Shown here: positions 46,458 to 58,649 of the stretch, piece by piece
Numbering within the stretch: position 1 is the stretch's first letter
How the letters are laid out: the number at the start of each line of letters is the position of its first letter
Assembly (NCBI GenBank): GCA_950295325.1
Contig: OX485806.1
Span: 13,578,001-13,642,000 of the forward strand
Length of the DNA stretch: 64,000 bases
Reading direction: 5' to 3'
Source of the DNA: Polytrichum commune
Taxonomy: Eukaryota; Streptophyta; Polytrichopsida; Polytrichales; Polytrichaceae
Translations under genes and position numbers: made by a program
Notes under the pieces: generated by a model
Seen by the model: only the letters and a program-made list of their open reading frames with translations
What the model was told of the DNA's origin: nothing
Database searches by the model: none

Positions 46458-47099
46458 CGCATGAATCTAAATTAGTTCGGTTCAGTGTACATTAGCAGGG
46501 TGAAAATGATGAAAGAAACCGGAAGCCCCAACAGTTGCAGCAGTTCTTTCTTGTAGGACGAGATGGTTATGAAGGAGATCAAGTTGAACGTGCACGACTT
46601 TGGTGCCAGCTCTGGCGATGAACACAGGTGATAATCCAAGCTATTTGGACATATTCTCGAGATCTGGAGCCAAACTTCTGATGATGATGATGTTTGCATG
46701 CCAATCTCGTGCTACTCTGCGAAACCGAGATGGAGATTGAAACTGCAACTTCGATGTGCTTATTGCATCAGCAGGTGTCGACACCGATATGCCTCCTAAC
46801 CGAGGGCAATTACTTTGTTTCGACATATACTTAATCTAGGCTTTAACATTCTTCAGAGTCTTAGATCGTTAGGGGGATTCTACGGCCCCTGTTTTGCATG
46901 TAATTCAGTGCCTAGCAGCTAGCTAGGAAGCAAATCTGACTTGCAAAAACGATAGATTACTCACAGTGAACATTGTAACATCATGTGTTTCTACAGTTGT
47001 CCAATTTTGACCAGATCAACGAGAATATTTTGTACATGTTTCTTTTCCGTGGTGGAGTGTACCGCAGTTTTGTTGGTTATAATAGATATGAATAAAGTA

Positions 47100-49954
47100 G
47101 GTGGAGCAAAATAAAATGGGTATGGAGGAGCAAAATGAGTTTTGAACTTTTCTGGAAATTGAATTGAATCACAATATGGTAGATACTGTGGGCCAAGCGG
47201 TTGAGCTTATTTTCACACTAAAAACAAAAGAAGTGAACACTGTGTGCCGCCGCACAATATATACCTACAAACCCACATTTTTTAACATATAAGGTCTAGT
47301 AATGCAGGTTACAGTATTTCTGTTAGTTTGGAGACTTGGGATTTGTGGATTTATATATGGACAGAGGAGCTTGAGTAAAAATGAGTATGGGCCGCTTCAT
47401 TCCAGCTACATTCCGGCTACATAAGATATTGAGGCCTTAAAGTGTCACCTTCCTTTTGGTGACGCCTATTTGTTAATCCTTAAGCCGTCAACAAGTGAGT
47501 GCAACGGCCCATCGAGTAAGTCAATGTTAAAATTGATTAATCATATACAGGAATAAGTGTAAAATAGTAGCACTTTGATCATTCCCAATCAGCGGTGTAC
47601 GAAGGATGCAAGAACACTTTTAAAAGAGCACCAACGTTGGCCAATCATAATGGCTAATTGGGGATCTATCCGGTTAAGGAGGTGGTGAGAGAAGTGATCC
47701 ACAAAAAGGGGAGTAGAAGATCCTCTCCTCTAATGAAGTTAATTTTATGGTAATTCTCACTTAGCAATCCAATGTCAATAGACCCCTTAGTGGAGAGTCA
47801 AAGGCTCATTTTTCAAGACAACTTTACAAAGTTTTGTAGATTGCATGTGAATTCGTTATTTTTGTAGACTTTGTATTGACTTGCTAATCCTTGGAATTTT
47901 TTTGAAAATTTTCCAAGCTATCTAGCTTGTGTGAAATACCAAAAGTTTCTTAAAGTGACATTTGAAGACCTTAGTACCTTACTAATTTGTAGTCTTTGAT
48001 ATTAATTCATAAGTCCAACTATCTTAAAATAGGATTCTAGAGGCTAGAATATCTTTGTGTTTTCAGCTATGCAATGGACGAGTTGATGTAGACACTATGA
48101 ATCCCCTATCCTCAATGAAAGTAGTGTGCATTTGAAATACTTCCAATCTAAGGGCTAGGGAGGTGGGCATGTCACAGGACATCACAAGTGTAACTATGGT
48201 TGCACACTATTTTCCTACAATTATCTTGCATGATGGTGTAGTTGGTGTATACTGTAGGCCACGTTATTGGGTTGCTAATGTAAGTGACGTTATTTATAAC
48301 AATCAGTGCATTGATTTCTGTTGGATATTGATTTACCTCACAAGTAAACCAATCAAAGCTTTTGTGCTCACAATATGGCGAGCAATGATGCATTATACTG
48401 CACCAGATTTCTCTCTCTGCCAGGTTTTACTATTTCTCAAATGCACAGAGCTAGGACAGTGTACAAAAGAGATCAATAACATGTTTTTTCAATGAATGTG
48501 CAGGCTGAAGAATCTGTACACAGTTGCAATGTGGCAACTAACTGGAAAATTAATCACCACCAAATGGCAACAATTTCTAGGTTACAGCGATGTCAGTCCC
48601 CAATCAGAACTTGATTCACACTTGCAATATTGTAGCACCCTTCACATGTCAACAAGATTTAGCCAGAGCGAAGTAACCTTCAGGAAGATGGCTCAAATGC
48701 AAACTTGTGTGATTGCACAATTGCAAGAGATATGTCCTCTTGAAGAAGGTTAGTTGTTCTCTACGGAAGGGGTTAATCAGTGAGTCGTGCAAGGGTCATC
48801 TTCCATGGAGCAAACCATACACCATGGCCCAAAGTACTCTTTTGCCTTCATGGGTGAGGACGTGGTCATTAACGTTCATTGAAGGTTTAAAGCCAAAACA
48901 ATCCACCCTACCCCCCCCCCCCTCCCCCTCCACTTTGGATACGAAGGTCCCAAATTATGAGGTTTGTTGACCACACCACCAGTGTGGTCAAAGTTACCCA
49001 TGAAATGAAGAGGCAATGCACTCTACCATGTGCGTAGGAAAAAATGGATGAGAAATTGCATAGTGCACACATCCTCACCTCCTCTCATGGAAACACTTGA
49101 GAGCTTGTGAAGGCGGGCAAGAAGGGAGAATTTGTTGGCATACAAAAATGCTTGCCACCCCCTCCCATGGACCTTGACCCTTATATGTGTGCATACCTAC
49201 AATCACCTTCCATTTCTCAAGCATTTAAAGTGTTGTAGTGACCAACCAAATGAGATGTCATTTTTCCCTACTTGCTCTAGGCAACTATATAATATCCACA
49301 TCTCGGTTCAAGTTCATTTGCAAGTGGCACCTCCTCTCTATGATTCAAATGCTTAAATGGTAAATACTGCTGTAGTTTCATAGCAACTTGGGTAGGTCTT
49401 TACTTAATATTTAATTAATTGACCAAAAAATTTAGGCAACCTAGAAAACAATATATCAAAATTGGGCAGTTCACTTAAAGTAATTTAAACGTTTGTCCAA
49501 GTTTCTCTTACGATTTTTGGTTGACTATTGCTAATTTTATCTAAGGTGGCCGATTTACCCTACACCCTTACCTTCACCTCTGAATCTCCCATTAGTTACC
49601 CTAAACTCTCATGTGACATGGTTTGTTACGTGTGAGAGATATGTTGCACTTGTGATAAATTATGGGTTAGAAGTGTTAGAATGGTGAGACACAAAACTCA
49701 CAAAAACTTTGCAATGTATGTTTAAACCTATCGATACCTAAAAGCTAAATTATTGAATTGGAACACATGTGAACTGAGCTTATGTGATTTGGACACTAAT
49801 ATATGATTTCAAAAATAAAATAAAATAAGGCAAACCATATCAATAAGTTCCTAGAAAGTTGAGCACCCTTCTAATTATCTATTTTTGCCCAAGCTCCAAG
49901 GAAACTACGGTACTCAATGATAGGAGGATTTTGTTTTCCTCCACTTCTATGGTT
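47100..49954. other. Unannotated stretch
   Basis: No gene is supported. Plus-strand frames at 48163-48495 and 48496-48753 are almost adjacent and could be noise or old coding DNA, but I recognise no domain. A C-rich homopolymer run lies near 48911. Confidence 0.4.
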
Positions 49955-50172
49955 GGGGAGAACTGGCAGTTAGTTACAGATGAACCAATTGAGTTTGAGA
50001 AATAACCGGTTGAAGTTCGAGACTTCAAGAGAATTACCAACCATTAAAAAGGAATCTATGGAATATGCCTCGAATGAATGAAAGCAAAACCAGAAGATGT
50101 CAACATGTAACCGGCTGGATTTAGAATCACTAGGATCTTGACCGACTATGCCCACATACTTCCTGGGCACTG
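49955..50172 (+). repeat. 200-bp dispersed repeat, copy E
   Basis: The best-preserved solitary copy: GGGGAGAACTGGCAGTTAGT at the start, GAAGTTCGAGACTTCAAGAG inside, GACCGACTATGCCC and CTGGGCACTG at the end. TTCGAGAC within it resembles a Pol III B-box core, but no convincing A box or A tail is present. Confidence 0.9.
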
Positions 50173-51379
50173 CTCCACTTCTAGTGCCCCCAATTTACAA
50201 TTACACTCTCATCATTTAGTGTAACCTTTTGCATGCATTGCTGCTATCTAAGTATTCAAGTTTCCTCTGACATTGAATGAAGTTAAGTTAGTCCAAAGCT
50301 AAGCAAGAGGGAGACAGTGATTCAGTGAACACCAGAACACGGAAAAGGAACTGTGATTCCCGTGTCTTATTATAGTATGCTTTGGTGGTAGCATGAGTGG
50401 CATGGAGCTGCAATCTGTGGGAAATAATTAATGGAGCCTCAGGGTCGATGGTTTTGGTTGAGAGATCGTGGCTTGTTGTGCTCTTTTCTAAATGTGTGTG
50501 GTTCCTTCTCAATCGCATCCCAATGAAACCAAATGGAAGGTCCCAAAAATATGGCGGCCATGGGTGACTGATCTAACGGTGAGTTTCATGTATGGCACGC
50601 GCTCACTAGACTTTGGTGGGATTATTGATAAATGTAGATGAAATCTGGTGGGTAAGTGTTTGTATGTGCCAACCAACTACACTATTTCAATCACAATAAC
50701 TTAGCCACAATCTGGAGAAGAAAGATCAAGGGAGCCTATGTTATCCAAGAGCATATAATTTATGGAAACCGAGAACAAATGCAAACTCTAACAAGGATGG
50801 ATAGGGTAGTCATTGAGGACTATTACGGTATGACAACAATGGATGAAAATGTGAGAGGGATGAAACAAACACATCTCTTGTCAAATTGTCCTCTAAACCT
50901 TAGGGCCCCCATTTGTACATCTACCTTCACTTCAATTTTTTGAATACCCTTTTTAAATGCACATACTAGAAAAGGAAAAAGACCTCTCCCTTATGTATAT
51001 TATGTACGCAACTGCGTCAAATAATGCCCCTTCTTACACTTATGTTAGTTTGTATGTGGTATGAAGGTCTAGCCCCCGGGATTGCGGCCATTATTTGAAG
51101 TCAATATGAGTGGCACGCAAACCATAAGTTCTAACTTGCAAGGTTCCCACTAGTTAGATTAATGCCATTGACTTTTTCCAATGCCTAGCTCTTCTTGATA
51201 CAAATTAGAACAAACACTAAAATGAGTGAATTTGTAGAAAATTTAGTACTTAATCTAATTGATGATACTTTATCCATAAAAGATTGCATGTTCATCACAC
51301 CTACAACTGAAAACTCTAAAGGATACTCCACTACAAAATTTGATAATAATTGGGCATACTCAGAGGCTTGAGGAAGCTT
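50173..51379. other. Unannotated stretch
   Basis: I see only AT-rich DNA with short frames of no recognisable family. Confidence 0.4.
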
Positions 51380-52620
51380 GACTATTGATGGTTGTTGGTC
51401 ATCCGCATCAATTTACATCCATTGCTCTTCATTCAAATTTAAACTCAAATGGATTTCTCTGTCCCATGCCAAATCCACCGACCCGGCCATGTTGTACTCT
51501 ACATCAACAATTTCCTCTCCTGCTAATTGCACAAATTCTTCAATAAGCATTTTTTCACTCCTAGATTCAAAGAGGAAACAAGACTTGCCAACTCATTTGT
51601 TGCTTCTTTTATTTTTGATTTCTCAAGTTCATCATCCATGGCAAAATCGGCACTCTAGTCAGGTAAAATCCTCCACTTGTTTCATATGATTTGGGGATTC
51701 ATCTCTCTCCACACTTAAGAGCACCGTATAATAACTTGCCTTACTTAGGCATAATTTTCCTCAAGTCATGGTGAGTAATGAAAGAATCAAACTGAGAGAG
51801 AACCCATTCCAATAGCTTCTTCTTTTACTGAACTTTAAATGAAGCAATTATTCCTTGATCTCAAAGTTGTACCACACTTGTAACATATGGTGGTAAGAAA
51901 GCAATAGTAATATTATTCAACTGCAAGGTTGAAAAACCAAATGATTCACCCCTACCAACATGCTTAAGGGAATGAGTAGTAGAATTGTCCATAATTACAA
52001 GTACCTTCCACTTTGGAGATTTGAAATGTACATTGAGGCTCATCATCCAACTCTCGAATACATTTGATGCCATCCAAGCCATTCGATTTGCAAATCACCA
52101 CACATAATATGTTGGCAACCACCTTCCAAACCATCTTGGGTGCAGAATTTGTAAATAATCACCAATTTCAACTTGTCGTGTTTACAACAAGAGCAAGAGT
52201 GAGACAATCCTTATAAATTTTGTGCCCATGAACTTTTCTCTCCTCTTAGTGTCTTGTTTGGTTGGGTTGATAAAATAAATCAATTTTGTCCATATTGTAA
52301 ACATCTTCTAGTGCCATAACCATTGTGGAGGAGGTCAATGCTTACCAATTTGTGTGCAGACGTGGTCATCAACACCGAAAATTATAACCAAAATGAAAAG
52401 CACCCTCCATTCAAGACTACCGTCACCTCTAGAGTCAAGAAATTGGACAGTGGCATGGGCAAATATAGGAGTATAAGTCGGCGAGGATTGAAATTTCCAA
52501 TCTAAAGAGATGTGAGCAGGATAGGACAAATTTTGAATCAAGAAAAAAAATCAACAACTTCAGATGTCTAATCCGCATATTCAATAATCCCTAAATCCTT
52601 CAACCTCCACCCAAACCCAA
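51380..52620 (-). pseudogene. Dead pogo/Tigger-type (DDE_1) transposase
   Basis: Minus-strand reading gives ALEDVYNMDKIDLFY near 52300, then the open piece 52082-51861 with VLVIMDNSTTHSLKHV and ITIAFLPPYVTSVVQL, and after an in-frame stop DQGIIASFKVQ. These are the conserved blocks of the DDE_1 superfamily, usually seen as E-IYNMDETGLF, LL-DN--AH and LPPN-TS--QP-DQGII. The order is correct, but stops and frame changes occur throughout (for example the TGA replacing Pro-Leu before DQG), and the first acidic residue context is altered. Upstream text to about 52620 may be the helix-turn-helix part. No terminal inverted repeats were located. Confidence 0.75.
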
Positions 52621-52920
52621 TGACTCAAAAGTGCAATGCATGGTTTGAAACCAAGGTTTAAATGGTTAAATTGAGCCAACATAAGGTCAACCATTGATGA
52701 ATTCACCATGTACTCCCGATGTGGATTACTCCTATTGTGGATCCCACCACTTGCACACATTAATTACCTCAATTATATAATAAATCATGCCTAAAAATAT
52801 CATGTTGTGAGTGTTGTAGTCCTACTATTGAGGTAAAATAACACTAGAAAGTTTGGTAAACGGGAAATGTGTCGTATAATAGAGGGCTTGTATTATCAGA
52901 GTTAGACTATATTTCCAAGA

Positions 52921-53071
52921 CATATAACCAGTTACATGTTGGCATCTTCCATTTTTTCTTTATTAAATTGAAGGATATGCTATAAATTCCTCTAAATGTA
53001 TCAATCTTTATCCTGAAGTCTTGAATTGGAACTGGTTATTTCCCAAACTCAAGTGGTTCATATGTAATTAG
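52921..53071 (-). repeat. 200-bp dispersed repeat, copy F (truncated)
   Basis: It contains the complements of CATGTAACTGGTT and AAGATGCCAACATGTAAC and lacks the GGGCACTG end. It lies at the 3' end of LINE remnant B in the same orientation, as copy A does for LINE remnant A. Confidence 0.8.
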
Positions 53072-53458
53072 TGATCATTTATCCCTGTTCATTGAATCTT
53101 TCAATCTACTAGATGGAATAAATAAAAATATAACATTAGTGCTTTTTATTTGCACTGACGTGAATGGGAGCCTGTTTTCCTTATCTAGATCATGACTCAC
53201 TAGGTGACATAATAGGCGTACTTCCTACTTTTTGGGAGGTGGGCTCCTTTAAATAATAGTTTCAAGGGGGGGGGGGGAAGGGAGTTGCCGTTTGTGAGTT
53301 TTTGGTGAATGAGGTGTGGGTGTTTGGGTTCATGGGAGTAGGTTGATTGAGGCTTGGTTGTTGTCGAGCTTTTTATTTATTTAGGACAAGGTAGGTGAGA
53401 TATTTTATGGCTATTTGATGTATGTGTTTCATGAGTTTTTTAAATTTCTCGAGGGGGT

Positions 53459-53798
53459 ATTTTGAGTTTTTTAAGGGCTTCAAGTGATTGTTTGTGTATG
53501 GCTCCTCGTGCCCATGTTGTGATGATAATAAGAGGGTTAGCATTCCACCCCGCAGTTTTTAACATCTCGATGAGGGGGTCATATTTGTTTGTTTTGTTTC
53601 TTCCTCTTATGGCAATATCGGGGAATCTATTTTGAGTTTTTTAAGGGCTTCGAGTGATTGTTTGTGTATGGCTCCTCGTACCCCTGTTGTGATGATAATA
53701 AGAGGGTTAGCATTCCACCCCGCAATTTTTAACATCTCAATGAGGGGGTCATATTTGTTTGTTTTTTTTTCCTCCAATGGCAATATTTGGGAATCTAT
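53459..53798. repeat. Tandem duplication, two units of 170 bp, inside LINE remnant B
   Basis: TTTGAGTTTTTTAAGGGCTT starts at 53461 and again at 53631, and identity is high through the unit. LINE remnant A has a single copy of this part, so the duplication is private to B. Confidence 0.9.
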
Positions 53799-53804
53799 CA
53801 TGGC

Positions 53805-54302
53805 CAAGGGTAGATCACTCTAAGGCATTTTTGTGCACCACGTGCGGCTAGGGTTTTTTTGTTTTGGGGCTATTTACCTTCAAGGGCTGAATTAAAGCCT
53901 CCCTATAATTACTTAAATTTCAAAAATGGCCCATTTGTTTGCACCCTTCCATTACTTATATTGTCAAAGTCACTGCATTTTTTTGTACTCTATATTCCTT
54001 TTAAGTAATTTTGGACAGACGGAAATCCCAATTATCATCCATCCCTGTGAGTCCTAAAAACCATTTACATACCATACTAAACATACCTTCTAGGATCCTT
54101 ATCTTCACCCCCTATATTAATTTTACAAAAAAATAATGGCCCATGTTTTATGTCCATCTAACTTACTTGTAATGGGATTGTCTACATTTAATGGCCCCTT
54201 CATTATTTGGAATTCCTTTATAATTTTTATTTCAAATGATTTTAATCCTCTCTATATTATGCCGCACGTCGTTTTTAAAATGCACTAAGTGATCTACCTG
54301 TG
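53805..54302. mobile_element. hAT-like MITE nested in LINE remnant B, 498 bp
   Basis: Its ends are CAAGGGTAGATCACT and, inverted, CACAGGTAGATCACT; weaker inverted similarity continues inward through GCATTTT and CGTGCGGC. It is flanked by the 8-bp repeat ATCATGGC at 53797-53804 and 54303-54310. Removing it together with one flank restores colinearity with LINE remnant A (GGGAAATTTGTCATGGTAGT there). An 8-bp target duplication and CAxGG ends fit hAT elements. No transposase is encoded. Confidence 0.88.
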
Positions 54303-56699
54303 ATCATGGCAGTAGGTAAATTCTATGATTTGTATGTTGTTTGATGGGCTTGGAGGGATGAGTGTATGGCTATCTATGAGGGCCCCTAGTATACATAATA
54401 TGTTGGGTCTTAGCCAAGCCATGCACGTGCATATGTTGGGGAGGCATGTGCATTGTGATAATCATTTCCGTGATTGTGATGTCTTGGGGCGAGTTATATT
54501 GGTTGCCAACATTTACTAGGGTATATAGCACCTTTGTGTGTTTGTTGGATTGGAGTGTGTGGGGCTATTTGGTGGATTGCTTTGGTGTGTTGGGCTATGC
54601 AAAGGCCTTTTATGTGAGGGTGGGTGCAAGTGGAGAGTAGGTGTGGCCACGTGCCAATTTTGTGGTTTGGGCAAAGTGTGCAATTGTGGTTGGGATATGT
54701 AAATGACCAAAAGATGTTCTTTCAGCGGTTTCCCATGTATCAAATTTTTAAGGTTTGTGTAATTTGTGCATCAGATATGCCTAAGGCTTTCAAGAAGTGG
54801 TTTGAGAGTTTTTGATTGATTTGCTTGTTAGACACCCATTTGTTGATGTATGCGAATTTGGATTTTGCAATTCGTAGTTCTTGTTCACAGTGGTATTTCT
54901 TTATGTATGTTTGGAGGTTGTGGATTTCTCTATGGTGTTTGCTTGTTGGGATTCCGTTGAGCCAATAAGGTATGGTGTGTGCAATGTGTATGTGGGGTGT
55001 GGGGGTTGGTTTGTTGTGGGTGGTTCCTTTGCTTGCTAGTTGGTATGCAATTTTGTGGTCCGATATTCTGGTATGTGATTTAAATTGTTGTATTGTTATG
55101 TTGTGTTTGGTCCATAGAATTTGGTGGACTATGGTTGAGATAAGTAGTTTATTGAGGTGGTTGTGTTGGGATGAAGGGTGGCACATGTGATTGTTAATGG
55201 GATATATGTTGTTGAGGTTGTCAATAAATATATAGGTGTTTTGCAATTGGTGTTTGTGGCGGTGAGGCCAATAAACAGTACGTAGAGTTCTGCATGTAAT
55301 ATGTTTTGTAGTCTAGGGAGTCTTTCTATAATACGGAGTTCATTATTTGGACTATATACTCTTGAGTCAACAATGTTTCCTATGTCATGTTCGTCTGGTA
55401 GTATGAAGGAACCATATGTGTATATGCATTGTTGTGGGTTGTACATGGGGGTATTTCTCTAGTAGAACATGTCAAGGAGGGGGTTTGTATTGCTATGTAA
55501 GGTTGATGGGGTGGTTTTGGGGGTCGCTCACCATAGTTTTGTGTTGGTGTAGGTATTGGGGCCATTCGGATGTGGGGTTTGGGGGGGGGGGGGGGGGGTT
55601 TGTGATGGTGAGGATCGGGTACGTATCTTTGTGTGTTTCTAGGATTTTTGGGGCGTGGTGGTTGCATATGATTATGGTTGTGGTGGAGGGGTCTTCTTTA
55701 GTGGCCATTCTTGCCCACATGATATCTTCCGTGGTGGATATATGGTTTGGTGGGTGCACTATTCCGACAACCATCCATTTTGGGGATTTTACTAGTCCAG
55801 ATGAGCCAAAGATTATGTCCCGATTTGGTAGGCCTCTAGTAGTATGTTTGATGTAGATGGGTGGAGTGTTTGGTGGTCGTTGGTAGGGTTGCATTTTTTG
55901 TTTTGTGAGATTGTGATGTATCTTTGGGTTAGGTAGAGTATTTCAGTGGCAAAGTTTCGTGGGGGTGGTTGGAAGAAGTTGGCCTTATGATGTATTTTAT
56001 TTTGTGTGAATCTCTCCCACAATCATTGGGGTCTTGTGAGTGGGATGTAGATGATATTTGCTCCTGTGTGGTCAAATATGTGTTTGTAGGGTCTTTGGAT
56101 TTGGATAGTGGGTTGAGATACATGAATGTCTTTTCCAAGTTTCATCCTTTGATGTTCATGGTCAAGTGTAAGGCTTTTATAGGGGGTATGATGAAACTTT
56201 GATCTTTTGGATTGGGAGAAACTGACACATCAGTCATAGGTGGCTAGTGTGTTTTATTATATGTTTCTTGTGTAAATTCATGCAGTAGGAATAGGTTGTA
56301 AATCTCGCATGATCAATGGTGCCCGATACGTTTCTAAAGTCAATGTATGTAAGGTAACTATCATCATTTGTGAGGTTAGTGTCTTCCAGTGTAGCGATGA
56401 TAATTTTTACTTATCTCATGGTGTTTCTTTGTAATCTAATCCCTTCCTTCTTGGCTAAAAGTGTAGTATTTAGTGTTTTTCACCATCATAGCTCCTAAGG
56501 AGAGTTGTGAAGATACTAGTGTAAAGTCTGTAGATAATATTGGCTACTAGGGTTGTGAGTCTATAATTATTAAGTAGTAAGGAAACCAAATGTCATTCTT
56601 GTGGAGTAGTATGGTTTTGCTATGTTCCAAATACCATGGGGATGTTTACCATAGCTAATGGATAAATCTATGGAGGTCCAAAACATGGGAAGAAAGTAC

Positions 56700-57000
56700 A
56701 GGGGACCATACCGGGCACGGTGACCGCTGGACCAGCACTCAGGCCCGTGTTCCCTCCACTACCCAGAGCAGAAGAGAGCGCTGCTCGGTTACCCGCCTCA
56801 CGCGATACCCTCCACTTTAACACTCACTCATACCCGGAACCCTCCGGCGGGTATCAGTGGGTGACCCCAGGTTTGGAGTGGGCAGACCCTCAACATGTGG
56901 CCAACTCCATAACCGGCGGTACCGGGTCCTCATCTTCCTTCTCCTGCTCAGGTTACAGGCAGCCGCTACACCACCCAGATGCTAGAGTACCCTAAACTTG
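56700..57000. other. GC-rich island next to LINE remnant B
   Basis: A sharply bounded GC-rich block of about 290 bp. Its plus-strand frame (56720-56995) shows no known family. It may be a fragment of another transposon's coding region. Confidence 0.4.
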
Positions 57001-57063
57001 ATGCTATGTTGGTGCATTGTTGCATGAAACCAAAACATATGGGGTTTATAAGCCCCAACGAAT

Positions 57064-57286
57064 GGGGAGACCCGATTGCTTGTTACAGATGAACCCGTTT
57101 GAGTTTGAGAAATAACGGGGAGGAGTTCGAGACTTTAGGACATTTACCGATCTTTTAAAGAGGAATCTATGGAATATACCTTGGATTAGTAAAGGAGATC
57201 GAAAGATCACAACATGTAACCGGTTGGACTTGGAACCATGACTAGGATCTTGACCGATTATGCCTGAAATTCCTCCCTAGACATTG
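57064..57286 (+). repeat. 200-bp dispersed repeat, copy G
   Basis: It begins GGGGAGACCCGATTGCTTGT and contains GTTACAGATGAACCC, CATGTAACCGGTTGGACTTG and ACTAGGATCTTGACCGATTA. Like copy E it starts at GGGGAGA and has no LINE coding sequence attached. Confidence 0.88.
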
Positions 57287-58432
57287 GTAAGCACATACTT
57301 GTATTGCCACGTGGCCAACTTCTTGTTTGGGCTTAAGCATGTTCTACTTCACATACATGATTGGTCATTGAATTGGTTCGGGAATCGTCTCACATGGTTA
57401 GCAATGTGAATTGGGAACTTGATTGCCATTGTTGGTTTCATAATTGAAATAGAGACGTCCAAAGGAAAGAATCTCTTTCTCTTTGAACAATCGCATTGTA
57501 ACTAATGTTTAAGTAAAATTGGACGAAGTCCAAGTCCATGATTAGAACATGTGATAAGTTTTATCATAGGATCCTATGATAGGATTGTATGGTAAGATCC
57601 TCCGATAGAATATGCAAAGTTGATTATGATAATATTATAGCAATTGTTTTGATTATGGTTTCACTATTTGATATTTATTTATATAATTTTAACATAAAAA
57701 TAGATATTTGATAATTCTATCATATCTTAATAACATAACATTCAAGTAATCACTAAGATTCATGTATGTCCAAAAGACTTTTACATATTAGAAGTGTATC
57801 AATGGATCTACCCATAGGTTTGAAGCTACCAAAAAATCCAAATTTACTACAACACGTCATATAAGCCTTCCCAATTATGTTAAACTAGTGAACCTAGACT
57901 TATGTTTGTATTTTGAACACATAATCAAATCTCATCTTGGAGTCCACTCTTAAGTAGACGCCTTACTCTACATCACTCAAATATAGGTGTCCGATCAAGA
58001 AGAGTGACTGGACAGAGCTGCAATACATAGTGGGACATGTGTCACTTGATGTCACTCCCACCAGTGGAACCAGCTTTGTGAATGATTATAGAAGGTTAAT
58101 TAGTGGGCTCTGGGTGCAAGGGTGCACAATTGAGACCTTAAGCTACTTATGTGATCGGTATTTAGGTTCTGAGGTGTTTACTGTGTTCATGCATAGCATC
58201 TTCCATTGAAATACTTGTACATCACTTCTGGGTGCAACATATTGTAAGAGAGGGATATTCTATAGGTTTCACAAGTTCCTGATGATAAGAAGATCACTTG
58301 CAGTCATGTAACACTGCGTCGATTTGGATTCGCGGGTGTGTTTCGATCAATTTATGCACATAAACAGGCCTCACTTATTTGTATTACAGTATGCCACAGC
58401 TCTCTAGCAGCTTGGGAAGTAAATAATTAATT
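57287..58432. other. AT-rich intergenic stretch
   Basis: I see nothing supportable between copy G and the SINE. Confidence 0.45.
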
Positions 58433-58443
58433 TTGTGGAGTGT

Positions 58444-58638
58444 TTGGTCCGAGATGACCTTAAACTACCGGATGATGGTGGAGAGATACCCAAATCTCAA
58501 GGAAGAGGTTGGCCGTTCGATTCCCGGCTGTGAAATCTCCTCTCTACTTGACGGAAAACTTGCTAGGTGGTCAACTGCCTCCTGTGCTTTGGCGTTGGCC
58601 TGTCGGCCTTTTGTCTCAAAAAAAATAAAAAATAAAAA
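58444..58638 (+). mobile_element. tRNA-derived SINE with target duplications
   Basis: The body is flanked by exact 11-bp repeats TTGTGGAGTGT (58433-58443 and 58639-58649). An A-box-like TGGTCCGAGATG at 58445-58456 resembles the start of plant tRNA-Ser/Leu. A B box GTTCGATTCCC lies at 58515-58525, and the 3' end is an A-rich tail (about 58618-58638). Translated, this sequence gives LARWSTASCALALACRP, a text I recall from spurious plant 'proteins' that are really this kind of SINE. The frame at 58433-58696 is therefore not a gene. Confidence 0.9.
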
Positions 58639-58649
58639 TTGTGGAGTGT

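Larger units (their letters stand above)
52900..56700 (-). mobile_element. LINE remnant B (RT to 3' end, minus strand)
   Basis: In minus-strand order: PWYLEHSKTILLHKND near 56640 (RT start), TYIDFRNVSGTIDHARF near 56330 (RT motif A), and then an RNase H domain with YTYGSF near 55410, ILHAELYVLFIGLTA near 55300 and SHTRISDHKIAYQLAS near 55060. The C-terminal region shared with LINE A follows (HIAHTIPYWLNG, YINKWVSNKQINQKLSNHF, GVRGAIHKQSLEALKK). Stops, frame changes and a long G run near 55578 break it, so it is dead. The RNase H Asp of YTDGS has become Tyr. A 170-bp tandem duplication and a nested MITE lie in the 3' part, and a 200-bp repeat copy marks the 3' end. Confidence 0.8.

Noticed and set aside
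48163-48753. Two adjacent plus-strand frames of 110 and 85 codons
   Set aside because: They have no recognisable domain and no clear splice joins, and composition does not differ from the surroundings.
48900-48930. C-rich run, and G runs near 44790, 53266 and 55578, considered as quadruplex or regulatory sites
   Set aside because: They are simple homopolymers, possibly length-variable or sequencing-prone, with no supporting context beyond their composition.
55416-55894. 146-codon plus-strand and 133-codon minus-strand frames
   Set aside because: The plus frame is antisense to LINE remnant B. Both cross a long G run and are decayed transposon sequence.
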